The notes beneath the pieces were generated by a model that was not told where the DNA came from, did not search any database, and was given only the letters and a program-made list of their open reading frames with translations. DNA of 64,000 nucleotides. Origin: Oscillospiraceae bacterium. Its GTDB lineage: Bacteria > Bacillota > Clostridia > Oscillospirales > Oscillospiraceae. The position numbers were made by a program, and so were the translations under genes. Shown here piece by piece: positions 17,642 through 25,831 of this stretch (positions within the stretch are counted from its first letter, which is position 1; each line of letters starts with the position of its first letter). Location: positions 1 through 64,000 of the forward strand of contig JAFXCL010000045.1 of the NCBI GenBank assembly GCA_017521485.1, in the 5' to 3' direction.

Positions 17642-17717
17642 GCTAGTGTAGCACAGTCGGTAGTGCATCTCACTCGTAATGAGAAGGTCGCCTGTTCGAG
17701 TCAGGTCACTAGCTCCA
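17642..17717 (+). tRNA. tRNA-Thr (CGT)
   Basis: A 76-nt cloverleaf; acceptor GCTAGTG pairs with CACTAGC. Anticodon loop CTCGTAA gives CGT, and CCA is encoded. Confidence 0.97.
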
Positions 17718-17720
17718 AAA

Positions 17721-17755
17721 AATAAAGCACTTCTTCGGAAGTGCTTTATTTTTAT
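17721..17755 (+). terminator. Terminator of tRNA-Thr
   Basis: A 13-bp stem AATAAAGCACTTC with a TTCG tetraloop and a T-run. Confidence 0.9.
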
Positions 17756-17949
17756 CCAATCCGAAGGATTGGCATGGCATCACCCGCAAGGGTGTATGGA
17801 ATCAGTCGCTTTGCGACTGTATGGCATCACGCGTCAGCGTGTATTTCCTTCGGATTGATTACATACTTTTCTTCGAAATGATTACATCCAACACTTCGTG
17901 TTGATTACATACCGTAACAAGTTGCGGATTACATTCAAGGCTTCGCCAT
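17756..17949. repeat. Array of short hairpins with conserved 8-nt linkers
   Basis: At least eight consecutive small hairpins with different stems: 17756-17772, 17781-17794, 17803-17819, 17828-17841, about 17870-17880, 17888-17902, 17911-17926 and 17935-17949. The first four are joined by linkers of the form YATGGMAT, the later ones by ATTACATN, which is close to the reverse complement of the first linker type. A 12-nt inverted repeat (17757-17768 and 17846-17857) encloses the first block. Stems vary while linkers are kept, unlike CRISPR or ordinary tandem repeats. No gene lies in 17718-18074. Confidence 0.8.
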
Positions 17950-18005
17950 GTTTTGTTTATGGTTTTCTGCTATACTTTTCCTGTTTTTGAGCAGTTAAAT
18001 AAGTA

Positions 18006-18034
18006 TAGACAATAACAGTTCATTGTGATAAAAT
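18006..18034 (+). promoter_or_regulatory. Promoter of the SDR gene
   Basis: TAGACA (18006-18011), 17 bp and TAAAAT (18029-18034). Confidence 0.6.
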
Positions 18035-18074
18035 TGAAACAGTTATTTAAAAAAGATTTAAAGGAGAACAGATA

Positions 18075-18911
18075 ATGAAAAATGTATGCGTAATCACAGG
18101 CGGCGGCAGCGGTATGGGGCTTGCTGCAGCAAAGTTTATGCCTAAGGAAAAAATTATCGTTGTCTCAGGCAGAACAGTTGCAAAACTTGAAAATGCAGTT
18201 AACGAACTCAAAACGTTGGGTTACGAAGCTTATGCTTATGCCTGCGACACATCAGACCGTGAAAGCGTTAAAAAACTTGCCAAATATGCTGCATCACTCG
18301 GTGAAATCAAGAATGTAATCAACGCCGCAGGTATTTCACCCGCAATGGGCAGCGCAGGAGATCAGGAAAAGATTCTTCGCATCAATGCTCTCGGAACTGT
18401 TTATGTTAATCAGGAATTTTCGAAGAAAATGAATGCAGGAAGTGTTATCTGCGATATTTCATCAAACTCCGCGTATTCGCTTCCTTCTTTCATTCTTCCC
18501 AAGAAGGCTTATCCTCTTGCTGAAACAGATGAAGAAGCTTTCCTTGCAAAACTCATCAAGAGAGCAAACATGGCTAAAACCGATTATGAAAAGAACGGCT
18601 TTGCTTACGGTCTTTCGAAGAATTTCGTTTGCTGGTATGCCGCAAAAAGTGCATTTGATCTCGGTCCAAAAGGAATCAGAGTTGTTTCTCTCAGTCCCGG
18701 TCTTATTGCAACAGATATGGGTAAGATGGAAGAAGAGCACGGCGGATATCTTATCAAATTATCCTGTGAAGAGCGTATGGGTACACCTGAAGAACTCGGT
18801 TATGCCATTGCAACAGTAGCTGACGAGCGTAACGGCTACCTTGCAGGTGTTGATATTCTTTGTGACGGCGGCAGCACCAGAGGTCAAAAAGAATTCAAGA
18901 AAAAGAAGTAA
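18075..18911 (+). CDS. Short-chain dehydrogenase/reductase
   Basis: A 278-residue NAD(P)-dependent SDR oxidoreductase. The Rossmann motif TGGGSGMG is at residues 8-15, NAAG near residue 89, a serine in DISSNSAY, and the catalytic Y-x-x-x-K as YGLSK near residues 182-186. SPGLIATDM and the C-terminal GVDILCDGGST follow. An unusual insertion (about 140-180) lies between the Ser and Tyr motifs, resembling 3-alpha-hydroxysteroid dehydrogenase-type SDRs; the substrate is unknown. Leucine is encoded almost only by CTT/CTC and never CTG, unlike its neighbours, which suggests recent transfer. Single gene with its own promoter and terminator. Confidence 0.92.
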   Translation: MKNVCVITGGGSGMGLAAAKFMPKEKIIVVSGRTVAKLENAVNELKTLGYEAYAYACDTSDRESVKKLAKYAASLGEIKNVINAAGISPAMGSAGDQEKILRINALGTVYVNQEFSKKMNAGSVICDISSNSAYSLPSFILPKKAYPLAETDEEAFLAKLIKRANMAKTDYEKNGFAYGLSKNFVCWYAAKSAFDLGPKGIRVVSLSPGLIATDMGKMEEEHGGYLIKLSCEERMGTPEELGYAIATVADERNGYLAGVDILCDGGSTRGQKEFKKKK

Positions 18912-18917
18912 AAAATT

Positions 18918-18974
18918 GAATGACATCCCAAATCTGAACTGTTACGGTTCGATTAGGATGTCATTCTTCTTTTA
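18918..18974 (+). terminator. Terminator of the SDR gene
   Basis: An 11-bp stem GAATGACATCC/GGATGTCATTC with a 27-nt loop, followed by TTCTTTTATATATT. Confidence 0.75.
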
Positions 18975-19320
18975 TATATTATTTGATAACGGTTGTAGTT
19001 TTGCAGGCGTTTGCTTTGCATTGCCGTTATAAAATTGATGGGAACTTTCTGCATTTTTATATTGCAGGGAGTGCTTTTTTATGTTATAATAAAAATGCAA
19101 AGAAAAACTGGGCAAAACCCAGTAAAATCAAGGGTTTCTCACCAGTTCTTTTTCGGACACGAATGACAAAAGAAAAGTCTCACAATCGTGTGACTTTTCT
19201 TTTTTTTAGATAAAAGGCTCAAGAGACAGATACAGTAAAATGTTTCTACCATACGGACAGATGTGCACAAATTGACAATAAACAGCACAATAAATAAGAT
19301 GCATTTGTAAAATAATCTGG
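18975..19320 (+). other. Gene-free stretch with an orphan terminator
   Basis: No convincing gene. A strong intrinsic terminator at 19168-19207 (AAAGAAAAGTC arm, ATCG loop, long T-run) has no recognisable gene in front of it. The preceding 60 nt could be translated as a short basic peptide, possibly the decayed 3' end of a lost gene or a small RNA. Confidence 0.5.
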
Positions 19321-19349
19321 TTGAAAATTGTGCTCTAACTTGTTATACT
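19321..19349 (+). promoter_or_regulatory. Promoter of serC
   Basis: TTGAAA (19321-19326), 17 bp and TATACT (19344-19349). Confidence 0.8.
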
Positions 19350-19380
19350 GTATACAATTAACAATGAGGAGGTAAGCTCT

Positions 19381-20463
19381 ATGAATTATGATCGTACTTT
19401 TAATTTCTCTGCCGGTCCGGCTATGATGCCGGAAGCAGTCCTGGAAGAGATCCGGGATGAAATGATGAACTATCGCGGCAGTGGTATGTGTGTGATGGAG
19501 ATGTCACACAGAAGTGCTGTTTATCAGCAGATCATTGATGAAGCGGAACAGGACCTGCGTGACCTGATGGGGATTCCCGATAATTACAAGGTGCTGTTCA
19601 TTCAGGGCGGTGCAACATTGCAGTTCTCTATGATTCCTATGAACCTGATGAAAAACGGTAAGGCAGTCTACATTGAAACCGGTGCCTGGTCCAAGAAGGC
19701 AATCGCAGAGGCAAAGAAGGTTGGTGAGGTCACCGTCATTTCCTCTAAGGATAAGAATTATACATATATTCCCGATTGCTCGGATCTGGATATTCCGGAA
19801 GACGCTGACTATGTATATATTTGTGAAAATGAGACGATCCACGGCACGACATGGCAGACACTTCCCAACACAAAGGGTAAGATCCTTGTTGCCGATCAGT
19901 CTTCTATGTTCCTGTCTAAGCCCTGCAATGTTTCCGACTACGGTTTGATCTATGCCGGTGTTCAGAAGAATGTAGGACCTGCAGGTATGGTTGTAGTGAT
20001 TATCCGTGAGGATCTGATCCGGGATGATCTTGATAATCTGCCTGTTTACCTGCAGTACAAGACCCATGCAGATGCCGGTTCAATGTATAATACCCCTAAC
20101 TGCTGGGCGATCTACTGCTGCGGCAAGGTGTTTAAGTACCTGAAGAAGCTGGGCGGTCTGGATGCTGTAAACCAGATGAATATTGACAAGGCAAAGATCT
20201 TGTATGATTTCCTTGACGAATCCAAGATGTTCAGCGGTACAGTCGATAAAGATGTACGCAGCCTGATGAATGTGCCTTTCGTAACCGCCTCTAAGGAACT
20301 GGATGCAGAGGTTGTGGCAGCTACCAAGAAGGCAGGGTTCGACAACCTGAAAGGACACAAGTCCGTAGGTGGTCTGCGTGCTTCTATTTACAATGCAATG
20401 CCCAAGGAGGGCGTTGAGGCCCTTGTAGCATTCCTTAAGAAGTTTGAGGCTGAATACAAATAA
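19381..20463 (+). CDS. serC: Phosphoserine aminotransferase
   Basis: A PLP enzyme converting 3-phosphohydroxypyruvate and glutamate to phosphoserine, the second step of serine synthesis. 360 residues. NFSAGPAMMPEAVLEEI starts the family signature, MEMSHRSAVY and FIQGGATLQFSMIPMNL follow, and the PLP lysine lies in YAGVQKNVGPAGM near residue 198. SVGGLRASIYNAMP is near the C-terminus. GAGGAGG precedes the ATG. It sits 11 bp ahead of a DUF1015 gene; serA lies 11 kb away and is interrupted. Confidence 0.96.
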   Translation: MNYDRTFNFSAGPAMMPEAVLEEIRDEMMNYRGSGMCVMEMSHRSAVYQQIIDEAEQDLRDLMGIPDNYKVLFIQGGATLQFSMIPMNLMKNGKAVYIETGAWSKKAIAEAKKVGEVTVISSKDKNYTYIPDCSDLDIPEDADYVYICENETIHGTTWQTLPNTKGKILVADQSSMFLSKPCNVSDYGLIYAGVQKNVGPAGMVVVIIREDLIRDDLDNLPVYLQYKTHADAGSMYNTPNCWAIYCCGKVFKYLKKLGGLDAVNQMNIDKAKILYDFLDESKMFSGTVDKDVRSLMNVPFVTASKELDAEVVAATKKAGFDNLKGHKSVGGLRASIYNAMPKEGVEALVAFLKKFEAEYK

Positions 20464-20474
20464 AGGAGACAGAT

Positions 20475-21728
20475 ATGTCTATTATCAGACCTTTTCAGGC
20501 AATCAGACCGGTATCTGAACTGGCAAATAAGGTTGCAGCGCTTCCGTACGATGTTATGGACAGCAATGAAGCCAGAGTAATGGTTGTAGGAAACCCTTAT
20601 TCCTTCTTGCATGTGGATAAGGCTGAGATCGATCTGGATCCAGCAATTGATCTTTATGATACCCGCGTTTATGAAAAAGCCAGAGACAATCTCAATAAGA
20701 TGATTTCCGATGGCGTTTTTATTCAGGATGCTAGACCTTGTTTCTATATTTATAAGCAGGTCATGAACGGACGGGCACAGATCGGCATTGTTGCCTGTGC
20801 GTCTATAGACGATTACATAAATAATGTAATCAAAAAGCACGAGCTGACCAGAGCTGATAAGGAACAGGACCGGATCAACCATGTGGATTACTGCGATGCT
20901 AACACCGGACCGATCTTCCTGACATACCGTGCAAAAGAAACAATCAACAAGCTTGTAAATGACACCATGGCAGCAAAAGCACCGGTTTACGATTTTGTAA
21001 GCGAGGATGGCATTGGTCATACTGTATGGGTAATGGATGATCCGGCAGCCATTGAAGCCATTTCTGCTGAGTTTGCAGGCATTGATAATCTTTACATTGC
21101 CGATGGACATCACCGCAGCGCATCTGCTGTGCGTGTTGGTCTGAAACGCCGGGAAGCGAAACCGGATTACAGTGGGGAAGAGGAGTTTAACTATTTTCTT
21201 TCCGTTATTTTCCCGGATGATCAGCTGTATATTATGGACTATAACCGCATTGTGCGGGATTTGAACGGTAATTCTAAAGACGAATTTCTTCGGAAGATCA
21301 GTGAGAAATTTACCGTAACAACCTATACAGGAAGTGGCGCATTGAAGCCTGAAAAGAAGCATACTTTCGGTATGTATCTGGACGGCGGGTGGATGCTTCT
21401 GGAGGCAAAAGAGGGTACATTCGATGTATCTGACCCTGTTGCCCGTCTGGATGTGTCTATTCTGCAGAACAACCTGCTGCATCCGATTTTAGGCATTGGC
21501 GACCCGAGAACCGATAAGCGGATTGACTTTGTCGGTGGTATCCGTGGGTTAAATGCCCTTTCTGATCGGGTTGACGACGGCAGTATGGCAGTGGCATTTT
21601 CTATGTATCCCACAACAATGGACGATCTTATGGATATTGCAGATGCCGGTGCAATTATGCCCCCGAAATCCACCTGGTTTGAGCCGAAGCTCCGAAGTGG
21701 ACTGTTTATTCATAAGTTATCAGACTAA
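20475..21728 (+). CDS. DUF1015 family protein
   Basis: A 417-residue soluble protein of the DUF1015 family, whose members often sit beside serA/serC. Recognisable stretches are the start IIRPFQAIRP, ALPYDVMDSNEAR, the NPYSFLHV region, IADGHHRSASAVRVG near residues 210-224 and PKSTWFEPKLRSGLF at the end. The biochemical function is not established; a role in serine metabolism is suggested only by co-occurrence. Co-transcribed with serC and ended by the terminator at 21727. Confidence 0.9.
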   Translation: MSIIRPFQAIRPVSELANKVAALPYDVMDSNEARVMVVGNPYSFLHVDKAEIDLDPAIDLYDTRVYEKARDNLNKMISDGVFIQDARPCFYIYKQVMNGRAQIGIVACASIDDYINNVIKKHELTRADKEQDRINHVDYCDANTGPIFLTYRAKETINKLVNDTMAAKAPVYDFVSEDGIGHTVWVMDDPAAIEAISAEFAGIDNLYIADGHHRSASAVRVGLKRREAKPDYSGEEEFNYFLSVIFPDDQLYIMDYNRIVRDLNGNSKDEFLRKISEKFTVTTYTGSGALKPEKKHTFGMYLDGGWMLLEAKEGTFDVSDPVARLDVSILQNNLLHPILGIGDPRTDKRIDFVGGIRGLNALSDRVDDGSMAVAFSMYPTTMDDLMDIADAGAIMPPKSTWFEPKLRSGLFIHKLSD

Positions 21729-21764
21729 AAAGTGTGCATCTCCAAGGAGATGCACACTTTTTAT
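21727..21764 (+). terminator. Terminator of serC-DUF1015
   Basis: A 17-bp stem AAAAAGTGTGCATCTCC with a 2-nt loop and a T-run. Confidence 0.92.
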
Positions 21765-21767
21765 ACC

Positions 21768-21796
21768 TTGAAAGTTTATTCAATTCGTGTTAATAT
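21768..21796 (+). promoter_or_regulatory. Promoter of the sugar kinase gene
   Basis: TTGAAA (21768-21773), 17 bp and TAATAT (21791-21796). Confidence 0.75.
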
Positions 21797-21837
21797 TATA
21801 CCATAAATTACAAAATATAACATAAGGAGGCAATACT

Positions 21838-22926
21838 ATGCAGCATCATAATCCACTACTTAAAAACATTAAAAGCCCTCAAAAATTTATAACCATTGGT
21901 GAGATTATGCTTCGCCTGACCCCGCCTAACTACGAAAAAATTCGCATGGCAAATAGCTTTGAGGCGAATTACGGCGGAAGTGAGGCAAATATTGCCCTTG
22001 CTCTTGCGAACTTAGGTATTGACAGTACCTTTTTCTCGGTTGTACCCAATAATTCCATTGGTAAAAGTGCGATCCGTACACTGCGATCCAATGATGTCCA
22101 CTGCACGCCTGTCATCTTAAGCACACCGGAAGAAACGCCTACACATCGACTGGGTACATATTATCTGGAAACCGGCTACGGAATTCGTGCAAGTAAGGTC
22201 ACCTATGACCGTAAGCACAGCGCGATTACAGAATATGATCTGACAAAAGTGGATTTGGATGCACTGCTTGACGGTTTTGACTGGCTGCATATGTCCGGTA
22301 TCACACCGGCTCTCTGCCAAAGCTGCGCAGATTTTGTTTTGCGTTGCCTGCAAAAAGCAAAGGAGAAGGGGATGACTGTCAGCTTTGACGGTAATTTCCG
22401 CAGTCGCCTTTGGACCTGGGAAGAGGCGAGAGATTACTGCACCTTATGCCTGCCGTATGTAGATGTTCTGTTTGGTATTGAGCCTTATCACCTGTGGAAG
22501 GACGAGAATGACCACTGTAAAGGTGACTGGAAGGACGGCGTTTCACTCCAGCCTACCTATGAGCAGCAGGACGAGATATTCCAGCATTTCATTGAGCGGT
22601 ATCCAAATCTGAAATGCATTGCAAGACATGTTCGTTATGCCCATTCCGGTTCTCAGAACAGTCTGAAAGCCTTTATGTGGTATCAGGGTCACACCTTTGA
22701 AAGCAAGCTCTTTACATTCAACATTTTGGATCGAGTTGGCGGCGGTGATGCCTTTGCTAGCGGATTTATCTATGCAATGATTCACGACTATAAGGCGATG
22801 GATATGCTGAATTTTGCGGTTGCAAGTTCTGTTATCAAGCATACGATCCGGGGCGATGCCAACATCACAGATGATGTCCGTGCAATCCAAGAAATTATGG
22901 ATTTAAGCTTCGATATTAAACGTTGA
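21838..22926 (+). CDS. PfkB-family sugar kinase (2-keto-3-deoxygluconate kinase-like)
   Basis: A 362-residue ribokinase-fold kinase. ITIGEIMLRLTPP at the start and YGGSEANIALALANLG near residues 45-60 are typical of KdgK/sugar kinases. SFDGNFRSRLW (DxNxR) follows, and the ATP site and catalytic Asp are in RVGGGDAFASGFIYA near residues 301-315. It most resembles KDG kinases, but no uronate-pathway genes are adjacent, so the substrate is open. AAGGAGG precedes the ATG. A single-gene unit between two terminators. Confidence 0.9.
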   Translation: MQHHNPLLKNIKSPQKFITIGEIMLRLTPPNYEKIRMANSFEANYGGSEANIALALANLGIDSTFFSVVPNNSIGKSAIRTLRSNDVHCTPVILSTPEETPTHRLGTYYLETGYGIRASKVTYDRKHSAITEYDLTKVDLDALLDGFDWLHMSGITPALCQSCADFVLRCLQKAKEKGMTVSFDGNFRSRLWTWEEARDYCTLCLPYVDVLFGIEPYHLWKDENDHCKGDWKDGVSLQPTYEQQDEIFQHFIERYPNLKCIARHVRYAHSGSQNSLKAFMWYQGHTFESKLFTFNILDRVGGGDAFASGFIYAMIHDYKAMDMLNFAVASSVIKHTIRGDANITDDVRAIQEIMDLSFDIKR

Positions 22927-22943
22927 TTTGAGTAGTAAAATAC

Positions 22944-22973
22944 ATCCCCCTTTGCCCAACGGCAAAGGGGGAT
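22944..22973. terminator. Bidirectional terminator
   Basis: A 13-bp stem ATCCCCCTTTGCC with a 4-nt loop between convergent genes. Confidence 0.8.
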
Positions 22974-22979
22974 AAATGT

Positions 22980-24485
22980 TTATTTACAATAATCCAGCAG
23001 GGAAGCGGTATCCAGTTTTTCGTAACCTGACAGGAAGCCTGCAAGCTCAGTTGCGATTTGCTTTGCACCGCCCTGTATATTGCTTTCGATGTTCAGCGGG
23101 AGCAGGGGATCGTGAAGAGACAGGCGAAGCAGGAACCAACCGCTGCCGTGTTCCTCATCCAGATTGACACGCACACCTTCAAAATTGCTGGGAGCAAGTG
23201 TCCAACCAGGTTGGTTCTGGGTATAAGCGGTTAGATCATCGATGACCTGCTGACCGTAAGATTTGAAGTCATCAAGCAGGATGTTCATACGGAACTCAAC
23301 GCTTTCTGCAGGTTCTTCCAATGAAGCAATCAGAGATTCCAGCGTGTAACCCTGTTCTTTTCCGCGGGCAAGCTCAATGAGCAGCTTGGTAACTAAGTAA
23401 GCGCCGTCATCCAGGAAATAATTTTCTTTCAACGCGCCATGTCCGGAGGTTTCGATTGCCAGCTGGCTATCTTGTCCTAATTCATTCAGGCGGATGGATT
23501 CGTTAATAACATTCCGGTAACCACGCTTGAAGCGGTGGTGGATACCGCCCTTTTCTTCAATAAATTTAGCAAGACCGGTGGAGGTAATAGAGTCTGTTAC
23601 AATGGTAGTACCGGGATGCTCACGCAGAAGAACTGCAGCAAGCATAGCAATGATCCGGTTGCGGTTGAGTTCGCTGCCATCGGAAAGTACTGCGCCTGCA
23701 CGATCCACATCTGTGTCAAAAATGATGCCCAGGTCAGCGCTTGTCTCCCTGACAGCCTCTGTGATACTCTGCATTGCCTCTTTATTTTCAGGATTGGGAA
23801 TGTGGTTGGGGAAACTGCCGTCAGGCTCTAAGAAACGGCTGCCATCCGTGTTAGCACCTAAAGGCTTCAGAACTTTATCCACATAGAAGCCACCTGCACC
23901 GTTACCTGCATCCACAACGATCCGGAAGCCCTCTAACGGCCGGTCTTTACCAGAGGCTGCCCGGATCTTATCTGCCAGAATCTTGGCGTATGTATCCATA
24001 AATTCGCCCTGACAGATCGAACCACCGGCAAGACCGGTTGTATGATCGCCTGCGGCATAGTCGAGAATCTGCTTAATATCAGCTTTTTCCAATCCTCCCT
24101 GTGCGGTAAAGAACTTGAAACCGTTACGGTTAAAGGGGAGGTGACTTGCTGTAATCATTACGGAACCGTCAAAAAGGTATCCTTCTGTGACTGTGGACAT
24201 AAACATAGCCGGTGTACTTGCCATACCAAAGTCTGTTACAAGAAGTCCTTCCTGCGCCATAGCCTCGCAGATCCACTTGGATAGATTCGGTCCGGACAGA
24301 CGGGAATCCATGCCCACTGCTACACGCAGATCGGTTCTTTTTCCTGTCTTATCACAAAGCCACAAAGCAAAACCGCGGCCGATATCCCGGCAGACCTGCT
24401 CCGTCAGGTTCACATTCTGACCGGCGATGCCATCTAAGGCTACACCGCGAATATCACTGCCGTTTTGAAGCTTACTGTAGTCCAT
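22980..24485 (-). CDS. Phosphohexomutase (phosphoglucomutase/phosphomannomutase family)
   Basis: A 501-residue alpha-D-phosphohexomutase interconverting hexose 1- and 6-phosphates. The catalytic phosphoserine loop is TASHLPFNRNGFK near residues 112-124, the metal loop DTDVDRAG near residues 255-262, and the sugar-binding loop RFKRGYRNV. ETSGHGALKENYFLDDGAYL is the substrate-specificity region. The SHLP variant of the usual SHNP loop and the long N-terminus fit the subgroup common in Clostridia. Monocistronic with its own promoter. Confidence 0.93.
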   Translation of the reverse strand: MDYSKLQNGSDIRGVALDGIAGQNVNLTEQVCRDIGRGFALWLCDKTGKRTDLRVAVGMDSRLSGPNLSKWICEAMAQEGLLVTDFGMASTPAMFMSTVTEGYLFDGSVMITASHLPFNRNGFKFFTAQGGLEKADIKQILDYAAGDHTTGLAGGSICQGEFMDTYAKILADKIRAASGKDRPLEGFRIVVDAGNGAGGFYVDKVLKPLGANTDGSRFLEPDGSFPNHIPNPENKEAMQSITEAVRETSADLGIIFDTDVDRAGAVLSDGSELNRNRIIAMLAAVLLREHPGTTIVTDSITSTGLAKFIEEKGGIHHRFKRGYRNVINESIRLNELGQDSQLAIETSGHGALKENYFLDDGAYLVTKLLIELARGKEQGYTLESLIASLEEPAESVEFRMNILLDDFKSYGQQVIDDLTAYTQNQPGWTLAPSNFEGVRVNLDEEHGSGWFLLRLSLHDPLLPLNIESNIQGGAKQIATELAGFLSGYEKLDTASLLDYCK

Positions 24486-24521
24486 AATTTGTGTCCTCCG
24501 TATCTGTTTGTGTTCTTTTGT

Positions 24522-24550
24522 ATTATATCACAGCATAAAAAATATTTCAA
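24522..24550 (-). promoter_or_regulatory. Promoter of the phosphohexomutase gene
   Basis: Minus strand: TTGAAA (24550-24545), 17 bp and TATAAT (24527-24522). Confidence 0.85.
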
Positions 24551-24573
24551 TGCTGGATAAAGCATTGCAGATA

Positions 24574-24601
24574 AAATCCCGGAGCGATCGCTCCGGGATT
24601 T
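24574..24601 (-). terminator. Terminator of the pgsA-like gene
   Basis: A 28-nt perfect palindrome AAATCCCGGAGCGA and its complement, just after the stop. Confidence 0.8.
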
Positions 24602-24603
24602 GT

Positions 24604-25188
24604 TTATTGCGTATCGTTAATGGATTGGAAATCAGAATCGCGCCGAAAATAGGAGGTTACATAGTCTGCAAAGGCTGCGAGCATAAAAATACCATCAATG
24701 ATTGCGATTATTGTAACAATTTTTCCTGGCATTTCTGGAATCATCACCAGCAGGATCAAGCTCAGGAACAACACAGTAGTGCAGATTTTGCCGGTTAACA
24801 GTGCGCCTTTAAGCATTTTGCCTTTTCGCAGATTTAAGCAACCAGCAATCAGCTGGAAGCTTTCCTTTAACACAAATAGATAGACCAAATATTTCAGGAC
24901 AGGATGCTTCACAGTCAGGCAGACGATCAGTGCAAACTGCGTCAGTTTGTCTGCAAGGGGGTCTAATATTTTACCTAGTGTAGAAATCATATTAAAATGC
25001 CGTGCAACCTTACCGTCAATCAGGTCAGTCAGACATGAAACAGCAAGGATGGCTGCTGCCAGATAATAGTCAGCGGACGATTGTGCATTCAAATAAATAG
25101 AAATATACACAGGGATTAGCACAAGCCGAAACATACTTAGAAGATTAGGTATGGTAAATATTTCTTTTTTCCAGTTTCTTATAAACAT
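24604..25188 (-). CDS. CDP-alcohol phosphatidyltransferase (PgsA-like)
   Basis: A 194-residue membrane enzyme of phospholipid synthesis. The CDP-alcohol motif DG-x2-AR-x8-G-x3-D-x3-D is complete: DLIDGKVARHF followed by GKILDPLAD. Five to six membrane helices are visible, and TIPNLLSMFRLVLIP at the start is typical of phosphatidylglycerophosphate synthase. ATG 25188 was chosen because GGAGGAAG lies about 11 nt upstream; an ATG at 25206 overlaps that site. It probably makes phosphatidylglycerophosphate or a related headgroup; the exact alcohol is inferred. Confidence 0.9.
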   Translation of the reverse strand: MFIRNWKKEIFTIPNLLSMFRLVLIPVYISIYLNAQSSADYYLAAAILAVSCLTDLIDGKVARHFNMISTLGKILDPLADKLTQFALIVCLTVKHPVLKYLVYLFVLKESFQLIAGCLNLRKGKMLKGALLTGKICTTVLFLSLILLVMIPEMPGKIVTIIAIIDGIFMLAAFADYVTSYFRRDSDFQSINDTQ

Positions 25189-25288
25189 ACGAACGGCTTC
25201 CTCCATGCCTGAGCAGCGCAAGATCTTATTTCCATTATATGTTATTTTGCAAGATAATCAAGGGTTTTTGAAAAAAACCTAAAAAAAT

Positions 25289-25831
25289 TCACAATTTTAT
25301 ATACTGCGTGTTGCGGTGGTGTGCATCCAGCGTAAATTGCAGCACAAGATGCTTCCAGGTGATACGGTCGATCTCACCTGTTTGCGGAAGGCCGGATAAT
25401 TTCTGAAACTGCAAAACAGCATCTGATGTTGCCGTGTCGATGGCACCGTTGACATCTGGCGGTGTGATGGTCGCGTGATTTTCAGAAAGCTCCAGCAGCA
25501 TTGCCTGCGCAAGATAGACATAAGGATTGCTGTCACCAATACGAAGAGCTTCTCCAGCATCCAGAAGTACCTCAATGGGCTGTGCCTTTCCTACGCGTAT
25601 TACAGCCGGTTCATAAACAGATACAATTTTATCCCATGTGTACTGATCGGTGATCCCGGTAATAGGTAACCCGTATTTACGCTGAAATGCAGTAATTGCA
25701 GTCATCGTGCTTGGTCCGTAAATGCCGTCAGGAATAACGGTAGGTAAACTGGAATCATCTTCTGCCAGAACCCTGAGCATTGTTTGCAGACTTCTGACCG
25801 GCTGTTCAATAAAGGATTCCGGTGGTTTCAT
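25289..25831 (-). CDS. Protein with two peptidoglycan-binding domains
   Basis: A 180-residue protein with two PG_binding_1 modules: about 12-70 (VIPDGIYGPSTMTAITAFQ and GLPITGITDQYTWDKI) and about 98-165 (PDVNGAIDTATSDAVLQFQ and GLPQTGEIDRITWKHL). No signal peptide or catalytic domain is seen. Its start overlaps the stop of the upstream SpoIID-like gene by 4 nt, so the two are translationally coupled and probably act together at the spore or cell-wall peptidoglycan. Confidence 0.9.
   Translation of the reverse strand: MKPPESFIEQPVRSLQTMLRVLAEDDSSLPTVIPDGIYGPSTMTAITAFQRKYGLPITGITDQYTWDKIVSVYEPAVIRVGKAQPIEVLLDAGEALRIGDSNPYVYLAQAMLLELSENHATITPPDVNGAIDTATSDAVLQFQKLSGLPQTGEIDRITWKHLVLQFTLDAHHRNTQYIKL

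Noticed and set aside
17756..17949. CRISPR array
   Set aside because: No identical long repeats, repeated parts are 8-nt linkers, units are only 22-25 bp, and no cas genes are near.
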